Shown piece after piece: positions 1 to 7,160 of a DNA stretch of 18,077 nucleotides; position 1 is the first letter of the stretch; every line of letters begins with the position of its first letter. The stretch comes from Methanothrix sp. (GTDB lineage Archaea; Halobacteriota; Methanosarcinia; Methanotrichales; Methanotrichaceae): NCBI GenBank assembly GCA_011620785.1, contig WOYM01000001.1, positions 1 to 18,077 on the forward strand. Reading direction: 5' to 3'. Under the pieces are notes generated by a model. The model ran no database searches. It was given only the letters and a program-made list of their open reading frames with translations, and was not told the DNA's origin. The translations under genes were made by a program, and so were the position numbers.

Positions 1-44
1 GGCACGAGCTGATATTGATTTAGATAGACGGCAACAGATTTGAT

Positions 45-134
45 ATGAAAATGGGCCTCACGCATATCGATGCAATCTCTCCTGCATGCGATTGATGTCT
101 TTGAGAATGCCTTCATGCCAGGACCCATTTTCAT
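45..134. repeat. Imperfect inverted repeat (11-bp perfect arms)
   Basis: ATGAAAATGGG at 45-55 is the exact reverse complement of CCCATTTTCAT at 124-134. With one bulged base (123) the pairing continues through CCT (56-58) and AGG (120-122). A second small inverted repeat, TCATGCCT/AGGCATGA, lies at 131-138 and 154-161 and shares the right arm. No gene is recognisable in 1-166. The structure lies just beyond the 3' end of an IS66 transposase relic, so it may belong to mobile-element debris, or it may be a transcription end signal. This is seen directly; its role is unknown. Confidence 0.45.
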
Positions 135-166
135 GCCTCATGGGTGCCTAACCAGGCATGACGGTT

Positions 167-528
167 TCAAACGAGTTCCATATTGAACCGGATATGCAAC
201 TTCTTTGGGAAAGGCGGCCTTATAGGAGGCAAATCGAATACTTGACGCCGTTCATAATTCGTTGCTTCAACGTCGCATAGAGACCGACCGCAAAATTCAC
301 ATTTTGTAACCTGATGAACGATCTCGCGATCAGGTTTTTCCGCCCATTTCCAGGGTGTTTCCCTTATGCCCCTTCTGACCGCCAACAGGTTTGCCACTCG
401 GCTTACGCTGACCTTTGATCGTTCTAAATTGAGCATAGGATCTGCATGGGTGCAATAACTGCTTCAGGACCTTCCTTATAAATTGCCGAAATATCTTCGC
501 GACTCAAAGTGATGGTATGCCTGATTGT
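167..528 (-). pseudogene. IS66-family transposase relic (N-terminal part, frame-broken)
   Basis: Three pieces of an IS66-type transposase (TnpC) N-terminal region lie in order on the minus strand but in three different reading frames. Near 510 one frame reads TLSREDISAIYKEGPEAVIA, typical of the IS66 N-terminus. Around 430-350 a second frame reads KPSGKPVGGQKGHKGNTLEM, the linker before the zinc finger. The third frame carries the zinc-finger start (KCEFCGRSL) and ERRQVFDLPPI, a strong IS66 signature, after which similarity stops near 225. The segment between pieces one and two is shorter than in intact transposases, so there is a deletion as well as frameshifts. The DDE catalytic domain is absent. 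An open frame of 89 codons (167-436) covers only the last piece. It is a dead insertion-sequence remnant next to the marker 11 operon. Family assignment is from remembered motifs. Confidence 0.75.
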
Positions 529-620
529 GATGAAGAGAGGGAATTACCTGGATCGATACCCTCCTTTAGGATTTGACGAGAATTGCGCCCCTCCATTATC
601 TCAGTTATATGATTAGCATT

Positions 621-630
621 AATATTTAAA
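621..630 (+). promoter_or_regulatory. Putative TATA box of the marker 11 operon
   Basis: The A/T-only run AATATTTAAA lies in an A/T-rich stretch about 90 nt before the GTG start at 717. An archaeal start site about 25 nt downstream would give a leader of roughly 60-70 nt. The leader contains a good Shine-Dalgarno (GGAGG at 668-672) in front of an out-of-frame ATG at 677. The rest of 529-716 shows no gene. The promoter call is inferred from composition and spacing. Confidence 0.4.
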
Positions 631-716
631 TTTTGGGTCGATTATCGCTTCAACTTCATTGTGCATCGGAGGATTTATGAGAGGAGATCATCAATACAGC
701 TTTCGAGGTTCGAGGC

Positions 717-1616
717 GTGCAACTAGAATTAGAAGATCCTTATGTGGTGGTCTACAAGCAGATTCATGCAGTGGTTGATGATGATGCTAAAAGGGTGGAG
801 CTTTTAGAGAGGTCCTCCTGCTATGGCGGATCGGCCTGGGCCAGATACCATTACTCCCGCGGTCCCCTGGTCATAAGCTCATGCAACCAGGGTGAATGGT
901 TCCGCTATATGCTCAACCCCGGAAGCGTTGACCTGGACCTTGTCTCATCCAAGCGGTCGGCAGGTATTGAATCGGTTAAAGTGTCCGGCTCAGAGGTGGA
1001 GGTCACTTACGCCGGTTTGGGCGGCGGCGGTGTGGGGGCCACCCTCTCCCGTGCCCGGGCTGAGGATGTGCTGAGATATGATGCTACTGAATGCGGCGGG
1101 GGTAGGGTAGCCCGGGGGGCCTTAGTCCTGCCCAGAAGGGAGAGGATGATCATCGGGGTTGATGACACCGACTCCAAGACCGTGGGAGCCACCTGGTCTT
1201 TGATTCATAACATCGCCCAGAAGGTCGACCGGCCTGAGGCCCGCTATATCTCCCACTCCCTGGTGCAGCTATTTCCCGTGCCCACCAAGACCCAGAACTG
1301 CGTCTCCACTGTGGTGGAGTTCGCCTGCTTGCCGGGAAGAGGAGAGGGCATGCTGGGTGATTTCAGGGCATTGCTGCAGAAATACACCGTATCCGAGCAG
1401 ACGGGGATGGCCGTTTTCAGGGATTTCGATCCCTCAGAGCTGCTGGCTTTCGGTCTGAGATGCAAGAGGGAGAGGGTGAGCTATGAGGATGCGGTCGAGG
1501 TGGCGCGCGAGGCGGGAGTGCAGATCATCATGAAAGGTCAGGGCCTGATCGGTGCTATTGCTGCTCTGCCCTTCAATGCCCGGCCGGACGAGTCCATAAT
1601 CCCCGGAACGGCATGA
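717..1616 (+). CDS. Methanogenesis marker protein 11
   Basis: A 299-residue protein of the methanogenesis marker 11 family, which is essentially restricted to methanogens and whose biochemical role is not established. The opening EDPYVVVYKQIHAVVDDD is the expected N-terminus. A glycine-rich stretch (GLGGGGVGATL, about residues 100-110) precedes the central motif IIGVDDTDSKTVGATW, with DDTD at 149-152. This DDTD motif is shared with TiaS-type tRNA-Ile2 agmatidine synthetases, where it belongs to the ATP/agmatine-dependent kinase-like domain, so a nucleotide-binding role is plausible. The start is GTG at 717: the frame is closed by TGA at 678-680 and no ATG lies between. GAGG at 705-708 can serve as ribosome binding site. 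Its stop overlaps the next start (ATGA, 1613-1616), implying translational coupling to the thiamine-pyrophosphate enzyme downstream. Confidence 0.85.
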   Translation: MQLELEDPYVVVYKQIHAVVDDDAKRVELLERSSCYGGSAWARYHYSRGPLVISSCNQGEWFRYMLNPGSVDLDLVSSKRSAGIESVKVSGSEVEVTYAGLGGGGVGATLSRARAEDVLRYDATECGGGRVARGALVLPRRERMIIGVDDTDSKTVGATWSLIHNIAQKVDRPEARYISHSLVQLFPVPTKTQNCVSTVVEFACLPGRGEGMLGDFRALLQKYTVSEQTGMAVFRDFDPSELLAFGLRCKRERVSYEDAVEVAREAGVQIIMKGQGLIGAIAALPFNARPDESIIPGTA

Positions 1617-3097
1617 AGGGGCTGGACGATCTGAACGGCCTTAAAGCCGTCATGCAAGCAGCAGATGATGCAGGAGCCGCGATTCGAACCTATGTGCCCG
1701 GCTACCCCATAACCGACCTGGCTGCTGGCCTGAATGCGGAGATCTCCATTAATGAGAAGGTGGCTTTGGAGATCGCCCTGGGGGCTTCAGCCACTGGATT
1801 GCGGTCTATGGTGGTGGTCAAGCAGGTGGGGATGAATGCCCTGGCCGACCCCCTGGTGATATCCGCTACCCATAACATCGGCTCAGGACTGGTGTTGATC
1901 GCTGGGGACGACCTCGGTCCCCGAGGCTCCCAGGTGGAGATGGATAGCCGGTTTTACGGGCCGCTGGCAAAGCTCCCCCTGCTCGATCCGCGAGATCCCG
2001 AGAATCTGTACGCCTCGATCCTGGAGGCCTATTCCCTGTCAGAAGGGCTCAGAGTGCCGGTCATCGTCCGGGTCACCGCCCCACTCCTGGCAGAAGAGGG
2101 TCCCCATATCTCCTCCCGGCCAGCTCCCGGCACCGGCCAGCGATTTCGAAGGTTGGACATGGAGCTCACCATGCGGGGCTTGAATCAGAGGCATCATGAA
2201 AAAACCATGGCCCGAGCGGCGGAAGCTGCTTTTTCCTCTCCTTTGAACAGGCTGCAAAAATGCTTGGGCGGCGTGGGGATCATCGCAAGCGGCTGGCCTG
2301 CTGCTCTGGCGGAAGGGCTGGGGATTTCCGGTCTTTATTTGACCTATGTCAACCCACTGCCCTGGGGGCTCATTCGCAAGTTTCTGGATGATCACCAGAC
2401 CATCCTGGTGGCAGAGGAGCCCGAGCCATTCATCGAATCCATGCTTGGCGGATTGGAGAAGGTGAAAGGAAAGCTAACCTGCCACCTGCCACGGGGAGAG
2501 CTGAAAAGAGATGATATCATTCAGGCGGTCCAGGCTCTAAAGACTGACGGGGATGCGCCCTGCAAAGCTGCCCGGGAGTACGAGACCGTGGCTGGACGGG
2601 GCCATGCCGGGGTGTGCGAGGACTGTCCCTTCGCCTCCCTCTTTTATGCTCTGCGGGATCTGGATGTTCCTGTGGCGGGCGATGCCGGCTGCTCCATTCG
2701 CGCTAGCCGGCTGCCCTATCAGTCGGTGGATGTGGTATACGGCCTGGGCTCCTCGATTGGAGTGGCTTCGGGCTTTAAGGCCAAGGGGATCGCCCTGGTG
2801 GGTGACTACGCCCTGGCCCATTCCGGGCTGCAGGGCCTGATCAATGCCCTTTGGCAGAAGCGGGATCTTCTGGTGGTCGTCTTAAAGAACGATGTGGCAG
2901 CTATGACCGGAGGCCAGATGGTACCGGATCTCAATACCCTTTTGGAGGGATTGATGCCCGTGCGCTATCTTGATCTTCTCGGATCGGTCCAGGAGGCAGA
3001 GCTGGTCTTACGGGAGGAGTTGATCCGGAAGGGTCCATCGGTGATAGTGGCGCGGGGGATTTGCCCCAGATATGCCTCTGATTTGTCCAATCATTAG
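1613..3097 (+). CDS. IorA-like thiamine-pyrophosphate enzyme without ferredoxin domain
   Basis: A 494-residue homologue of the alpha subunit of indolepyruvate:ferredoxin oxidoreductase (2-oxoacid oxidoreductase superfamily). The N-terminal pyrimidine-binding domain has VPGYPITDL, then NEKVALEIALGASATGLRS with the cofactor-activating glutamate near residue 48, and the following KQVGMNALADPL. The C-terminal TPP domain has CEDCPFASLFYAL (335-347), GDAGCSIRA (356), and GDYALAHSG to ND (397-427), the expected TPP/metal-binding signature, then MTGGQ. Genuine IorA proteins are longer (about 600 residues) and end in a two-[4Fe-4S] ferredoxin domain. This protein stops before it, and no IorB beta subunit is nearby. 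Electron acceptor and substrate are therefore unclear, and a 2-oxoacid decarboxylase or a partner-dependent oxidoreductase are both possible. It overlaps marker 11 by 4 nt. Its stop lies 4 nt from the stop of the convergent next gene. Confidence 0.8.
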   Translation: MKGLDDLNGLKAVMQAADDAGAAIRTYVPGYPITDLAAGLNAEISINEKVALEIALGASATGLRSMVVVKQVGMNALADPLVISATHNIGSGLVLIAGDDLGPRGSQVEMDSRFYGPLAKLPLLDPRDPENLYASILEAYSLSEGLRVPVIVRVTAPLLAEEGPHISSRPAPGTGQRFRRLDMELTMRGLNQRHHEKTMARAAEAAFSSPLNRLQKCLGGVGIIASGWPAALAEGLGISGLYLTYVNPLPWGLIRKFLDDHQTILVAEEPEPFIESMLGGLEKVKGKLTCHLPRGELKRDDIIQAVQALKTDGDAPCKAAREYETVAGRGHAGVCEDCPFASLFYALRDLDVPVAGDAGCSIRASRLPYQSVDVVYGLGSSIGVASGFKAKGIALVGDYALAHSGLQGLINALWQKRDLLVVVLKNDVAAMTGGQMVPDLNTLLEGLMPVRYLDLLGSVQEAELVLREELIRKGPSVIVARGICPRYASDLSNH

Positions 3098-3101
3098 CCG
3101 A

Positions 3102-4985
3102 TCAGCCCGGACATCCGCAGATCTCCGCGCTCGCTGGCGTCCTCACGCTGCCCAGATCATTGAATCCATAGGGCGAGATCTTGCTGCAGTAGCCCACCCA
3201 CCAGTCAAAGACCCGGATCCGGACAGGCTGGTTCATGAAGTTCCCCACAAACCAGAAGTAATGCGGCAATCCCTCCGGATTTATGCCCTCCCCGTTGCCG
3301 GTGGTATCCACGATATGATATCCCTCCTCTCCGGGAAGCTTCACCAGGTTATAGGCATGGCCGGGATGGTCTCCCAGCAAGGGCAGATCATATCCCAGGC
3401 TGGCGGCAACCATGGCCTCGCTCTTGCTGTAGCCCGCTTTGCGCAAAGCGGTGGCAAGAGCTGCAGCATAATCCACGCACACCCCCGTCTGCAGGATATT
3501 GACTGTGGCATGAGCGGGAAAGAGCCCCAGCACAGCACTGTTCTCGCTCATATTCGTGTCCGAGCGCCAGGCGGAAACTCCCCACTCCTCCTGCCGACAG
3601 GAGAGGTTAGCTACATTCTGGTTGAATCCCTCCCGGAACGATACAGTCCCGGCGAGGCTCGGCCAGGAGGTGCGGGTGCATTCCGGATAGCCGGAGCAGC
3701 AGGCCTTGAAAAGTGCATAGCCCTGCATATAAACCGCGTCCGGCCCGAAGGCGCGAATGATGTAAAGCCCCCTGCATCTCTTATTGTCGCCATCGGCATG
3801 GGCGCGCGCCCAGGAGCAGGCCGGGCCGGAGGCGGTACCGTTGCAGCAGCGCACAGCGTCCAGCACGATGTAGTCCAGGCCGGGATGGCAGACCTCGATC
3901 TCCTGGCAGGATTCAGTTCCATTGGGCCAGATATCCCGGCAGGGGGTGTCCACCGGATAATATCTGGGCAGGGGAGACACATCGCTGCAGGCCGATGGTG
4001 GGGCCACTCCCAGCTCTATGGAATCACGGACCGTCCGGCCGGTGCCATCGGTGACGGTGAGAGTTACGGAATGCCATCCGGCTGTCATGCCCATGCGGGA
4101 AAAGGACTGATTGCTGGCTAGGATGCCATCCCGATCAGACCACCAGAGATACTGGCATGGCTCATTCTCGCAGTCCCGAGCTTGAAAGAGTATGCTCTCT
4201 CCCTGAGGAAATGTCCGCACATCCTCCGGCGCGATGATCTCCTCTCGAAGGTCTCCGGAGGATCCTGGATCCTGGGGTGCTGCGGTGCCGGAAGCAGAGC
4301 GATTCGAACAGTTGCAGTCACAAACATTTGAAATTCTCCCACCAGCATCATGAGGAACCTGCATGAGCAGAGCGATGGCCCCGAATGCGACCAGGGAAAA
4401 GAAGAGGGCATAGAGAAGCTGGCTGCCAAACCTTGCTCCCCGGCCCCGGCCAATGGGAATGAGAGCCAGATAGCCATTCAGCAGAACGATCAGTCCGGCA
4501 AGGATGAAGAGCACTCCGGAGATAGCCCAGGCCTTCCAGCCATAAGGGAGGGTGGTTATGGCCAGCTGGGCGACCAGAAAGCCGACCAGGCCGGAAAAGA
4601 GGAGCAAGGGAGCGCTGCTCATTCTTCGGGACGAATAATGGACCGTAGCAGCGATAGCAATTAAAAAGATGCCGCCTGCCCATTCCCGAAAGTATGCAAA
4701 GAGGATAAGGGATGGTAGACCGACCAGAGCTATTGAGATCTGGAGCCATCTTGCCCCCTTCTCCTGCTCCAGATAGATGGCCATTCCCACCATTCCTGCT
4801 AAAGCGAGATGAATGAACAGAATTCCGCCCGCTCCGGGGGAGATGAGATACCCATACTCTGCCTGGCGGCCAAATGAGGCAAGGGAGGTTAAGAGAGCCA
4901 CCAGACCTATGGCCAGAGAAAAAATGCTGGCCAGAACTCCGGGAATGGCCAAGAGAGGGCTGCGGACCTGGGACGTGGAATGCAT
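3102..4985 (-). CDS. Polytopic membrane protein with PKD-like and transglutaminase-like domains
   Basis: About 627 residues in three parts. Residues 1-210 contain six or seven hydrophobic helices with short charged loops. After a linker with clustered cysteines (CDCNC), residues about 255-330 form a PKD-like domain (FPQGESILFQARDCE, then WWSDRDG, then HSVTLTVTDGTGRTVRDS). The C-terminal third is a cysteine-rich transglutaminase-like domain with the triad in order: TGVCVDYA (Cys503), GHAYNLV (His543) and HIVDTTGN (Asp560). The non-membrane part is probably extracytoplasmic and could cleave or crosslink surface proteins; the substrate is unknown. The start chosen is ATG at 4985, with AGG six nt upstream. 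A TTG at 4991 would add two residues. It follows speA on the same strand after 63 nt containing a hairpin. No family name was recognised for the whole architecture. Confidence 0.65.
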   Translation of the reverse strand: MHSTSQVRSPLLAIPGVLASIFSLAIGLVALLTSLASFGRQAEYGYLISPGAGGILFIHLALAGMVGMAIYLEQEKGARWLQISIALVGLPSLILFAYFREWAGGIFLIAIAATVHYSSRRMSSAPLLLFSGLVGFLVAQLAITTLPYGWKAWAISGVLFILAGLIVLLNGYLALIPIGRGRGARFGSQLLYALFFSLVAFGAIALLMQVPHDAGGRISNVCDCNCSNRSASGTAAPQDPGSSGDLREEIIAPEDVRTFPQGESILFQARDCENEPCQYLWWSDRDGILASNQSFSRMGMTAGWHSVTLTVTDGTGRTVRDSIELGVAPPSACSDVSPLPRYYPVDTPCRDIWPNGTESCQEIEVCHPGLDYIVLDAVRCCNGTASGPACSWARAHADGDNKRCRGLYIIRAFGPDAVYMQGYALFKACCSGYPECTRTSWPSLAGTVSFREGFNQNVANLSCRQEEWGVSAWRSDTNMSENSAVLGLFPAHATVNILQTGVCVDYAAALATALRKAGYSKSEAMVAASLGYDLPLLGDHPGHAYNLVKLPGEEGYHIVDTTGNGEGINPEGLPHYFWFVGNFMNQPVRIRVFDWWVGYCSKISPYGFNDLGSVRTPASAEICGCPG

Positions 4986-5020
4986 CAGCAACCTGATAAT
5001 GCCGTCAGGAACTTAAGATT

Positions 5021-5043
5021 ATTGCCGCCTGGGATGCGGCAAT
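5021..5043 (-). terminator. Hairpin after speA
   Basis: ATTGCCGC (5021-5028) and GCGGCAAT (5036-5043) form a perfect 8-bp stem with a 7-nt loop, located 5 nt after the speA stop and 35 nt before the start of the membrane transglutaminase-like gene. No U-run follows, so it is not a classical terminator. It may be a processing or mRNA-stabilising hairpin, or a weak terminator. Confidence 0.35.
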
Positions 5044-5048
5044 GGCTT

Positions 5049-7007
5049 TCAGCCTTTCAGTGCTTCAGAACGCCGCTGACCCATATCCCGTTCCGTCTCT
5101 TTCTTCTTCTTCTTCGACTGCCGCGGGGGACGGGTGATGAAGTAGGTATAACCCTTGAGGGTGCGGTTCAGCTCTGCTTCGATCTGCTCCAGCTCTCGCT
5201 TGCGGATGCTCTCTTTTCTGGTCACGCAGCGGTCCATGATCTCCCAGATGTAGTCCTTGGTCTCGTAGTTGAAGAAATCCAGCAATTTTTTGCAGGTGTC
5301 GCCCTCCACCTTCTGGCAGATATACCACTCGCCATCCTCTGCCATGACATGCACCTCATGAGCGCAGCCCAGAAGGTTATGGAAATCTCCCAGGGTATCC
5401 TGATATGCTCCCAGGAGGAAGATGCCCAGATAATAGTCCTGGTTCTCCAGTAGGGGATGCATCTCCAGGTACTCCAGGCCCTCGCTGTCCCCAGCGTACC
5501 TCTTGATCTCCCCGTCTGAGTCGCAGGTGATATCCACGATCCTGCCCCGTTCGCTGGGCATCTCATCCAGGCGGTGCAGAGGAATGGTTGGGAATATCTG
5601 TTCCACCCCCCACATGTCTGGAACGGACTGGAAGAGAGAGAAGTTGCCGATATACTTCTGGCTGACCAGCTTTTTCAGCTCTAAAAACTCATCGGACTCG
5701 TCCCCTGCCTCCTTGGCCAGGAATGCCGCCTTTTTGCAGACCATCCAGAATAGGGTCTCGCCCTTGGCCCTCTCCTCAAGGCCGATGTTCCCCAGATTGA
5801 AGGAGTCGTAAAGCTCGTCTCTATACTGCAGAGCATCATGGTAGTGCTCCTTGTAGTTATCGATGTTGATCTCTTTGAAGGCGCTGCAGAGGTCATCGAT
5901 CTGCATGGGTGCCTCATCATCCGGGGGCCGGAGAGGGGAACTTTTGGCGTTCTTTCTGCCGATTATCTTGAAGATGAGCATGCTGTGGTAGGCGGCGATG
6001 GCCCTTCCACTCTCGGAGACAATGGTGGGACAGGGGACCTCCTCATCATCACAGATCTTCTGCACCGTATAGACGATGTCGTTCGCGTACTCCTGCAGAG
6101 AATAGTTGGCGCTGGAAGGGGTGGCGGTGTTAGAGCCGTTGTAGTCCACAGAAAGGCCGCCGCCCACATTCAGATACTCGATATCGGCCATCTTTCGCGC
6201 TTTGGCATAAACCCTCGCCGCCTCGTTCATGGCGTTCTTGACCGTCCGGATGTCGGTGATCTGCGAGCCTATATGGAAGTGGAGCATCTTCAGGCTGCTA
6301 GTAAGCCCTCTCTCCTCGAGGATTCTCATCAATTCCAGGGCCTCGCTGGTAGAGAGGCCGAACTTGGCAGACTCCCCACCCGACTCCACCCACCGACCGG
6401 AGCCGCGGGCAAAGAGCTTCACCCTCATCCCGACTCTTGGCACCACGCCCATGGCATCGGCGTACTTCAGGATGTCGTAGATCTCCTCGAAAAGGTCTAC
6501 CACTATAATTATATTGTTCAGATTGTGAATGCTCAGGGCGAGGCGGAGATAATCCTCATCCTTGTAGCCATTGCAGATCAGGGGAGCATATCTTGGCAGG
6601 CCCAAAGAGAGAGCGGCCAAAAGCTCTGCCTTGGTTCCCACCTCCATACCGATCTTATGCTTGGCTCCGTATTTGATGATATACTCGATGACCTCTTTTC
6701 TCTGGTTGACCTTCATGGGAAAGATGGGCTGATAGGTGCCGGAATAATTGAACTCCTCTATAGCTCCCATAAATGCGCCTGTTATCTCATCTATCCGATC
6801 CTCCAGCATCTGGGGAAAGCGGAGGAGAACGGGGAACTCCAGATCCCTGGATTTCTCTATCTCCTCAATGAGATCCATGATATCCACGGATTGATCCGAA
6901 TTCTTATTGGGAAGAACGACGACATTTCCCTTCTCGTTAACAGAAAAATAGCCGTTGCCCCATTTTTCTATTCCGTAGAGCTCAATAGAATCCTCAGCTT
7001 TCCACAT
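5049..7007 (-). CDS. speA: Biosynthetic arginine decarboxylase (PLP-dependent, fold III)
   Basis: A 652-residue protein of full length for the bacterial SpeA family. It converts arginine to agmatine and CO2, the entry to polyamine synthesis and, in archaea, the source of agmatine for tRNA-Ile2 agmatidine. The PLP lysine lies in FPMKVNQ (Lys99). The barrel shows HFHIGSQ (243-249), the phosphate-binding VGGGLSVDY (281-289) and SESGRAIAAYHS (331-342). The second domain has DITCDSDGEI, with the catalytic cysteine at 495. The C-terminus is an unusual lysine-rich tail (SKKKKKE). The ATG at 7007 has GGAG four nt upstream. Many methanogens instead use the small pyruvoyl-dependent enzyme, so a bacterial-type SpeA suggests past lateral transfer (inference). 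It is divergent from a deoxyhypusine-synthase-family gene, with a mini-transposon between. Confidence 0.93.
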   Translation of the reverse strand: MWKAEDSIELYGIEKWGNGYFSVNEKGNVVVLPNKNSDQSVDIMDLIEEIEKSRDLEFPVLLRFPQMLEDRIDEITGAFMGAIEEFNYSGTYQPIFPMKVNQRKEVIEYIIKYGAKHKIGMEVGTKAELLAALSLGLPRYAPLICNGYKDEDYLRLALSIHNLNNIIIVVDLFEEIYDILKYADAMGVVPRVGMRVKLFARGSGRWVESGGESAKFGLSTSEALELMRILEERGLTSSLKMLHFHIGSQITDIRTVKNAMNEAARVYAKARKMADIEYLNVGGGLSVDYNGSNTATPSSANYSLQEYANDIVYTVQKICDDEEVPCPTIVSESGRAIAAYHSMLIFKIIGRKNAKSSPLRPPDDEAPMQIDDLCSAFKEINIDNYKEHYHDALQYRDELYDSFNLGNIGLEERAKGETLFWMVCKKAAFLAKEAGDESDEFLELKKLVSQKYIGNFSLFQSVPDMWGVEQIFPTIPLHRLDEMPSERGRIVDITCDSDGEIKRYAGDSEGLEYLEMHPLLENQDYYLGIFLLGAYQDTLGDFHNLLGCAHEVHVMAEDGEWYICQKVEGDTCKKLLDFFNYETKDYIWEIMDRCVTRKESIRKRELEQIEAELNRTLKGYTYFITRPPRQSKKKKKETERDMGQRRSEALKG

Positions 7008-7047
7008 AGATCTCCGCCTTCTTCATCTGCTGCCATCCCCTGCTTGC

Positions 7048-7060
7048 CAGTTAAAAATCA
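7048..7060 (-). promoter_or_regulatory. Putative speA TATA region
   Basis: On the minus strand the A/T-rich GATTTTTAAC (TTAAAAATC at 7051-7059 on the plus strand) lies 44-52 nt before the speA ATG, fitting a leader of about 20 nt. Just upstream, CTCTGCAT (7080-7087) pairs with ATGCGGAG (7095-7102, one G-T pair) around a 7-nt loop, which could be an operator. Both calls are based on composition and spacing only. Confidence 0.3.
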
Positions 7061-7140
7061 CAATCATCTAACATTTAGACTCTGCATTCTCGCGATGCGG
7101 AGCCCGTTCTCTTCGAACCTTGCTTAAGAGATCCTATAGG

Positions 7141-7148
7141 TATATAAA
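7141..7148 (+). promoter_or_regulatory. Strong TATA box immediately left of the mini-transposon
   Basis: TATATAAA is a near-ideal archaeal TATA box. A start site 25 nt downstream would fall at about 7170, inside the left-end hairpin of the inserted element. The next plus-strand gene is the deoxyhypusine-synthase-family gene at 7573. The box may be that gene's original promoter, now separated from it by the element, or it may drive the element. Confidence 0.4.
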
Positions 7149-7160
7149 ACTTCACCTCAA

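Noticed and set aside
2039..2821. Two minus-strand frames (118 and 94 codons) inside the IorA-like gene
   Set aside because: The plus-strand frame carries complete TPP motifs through this region; the antisense frames have none.
3072..4121. A 349-codon open frame on the plus strand
   Set aside because: It lies antisense to the membrane transglutaminase-like gene, whose triad and helices are clear. The plus-strand product is glycine/alanine-rich with no motif and has no ribosome binding site.
5838..7127. A 429-codon open frame on the plus strand
   Set aside because: It is antisense to speA, which has all catalytic motifs. The long antisense frame reflects codon bias of a G/C-rich gene.
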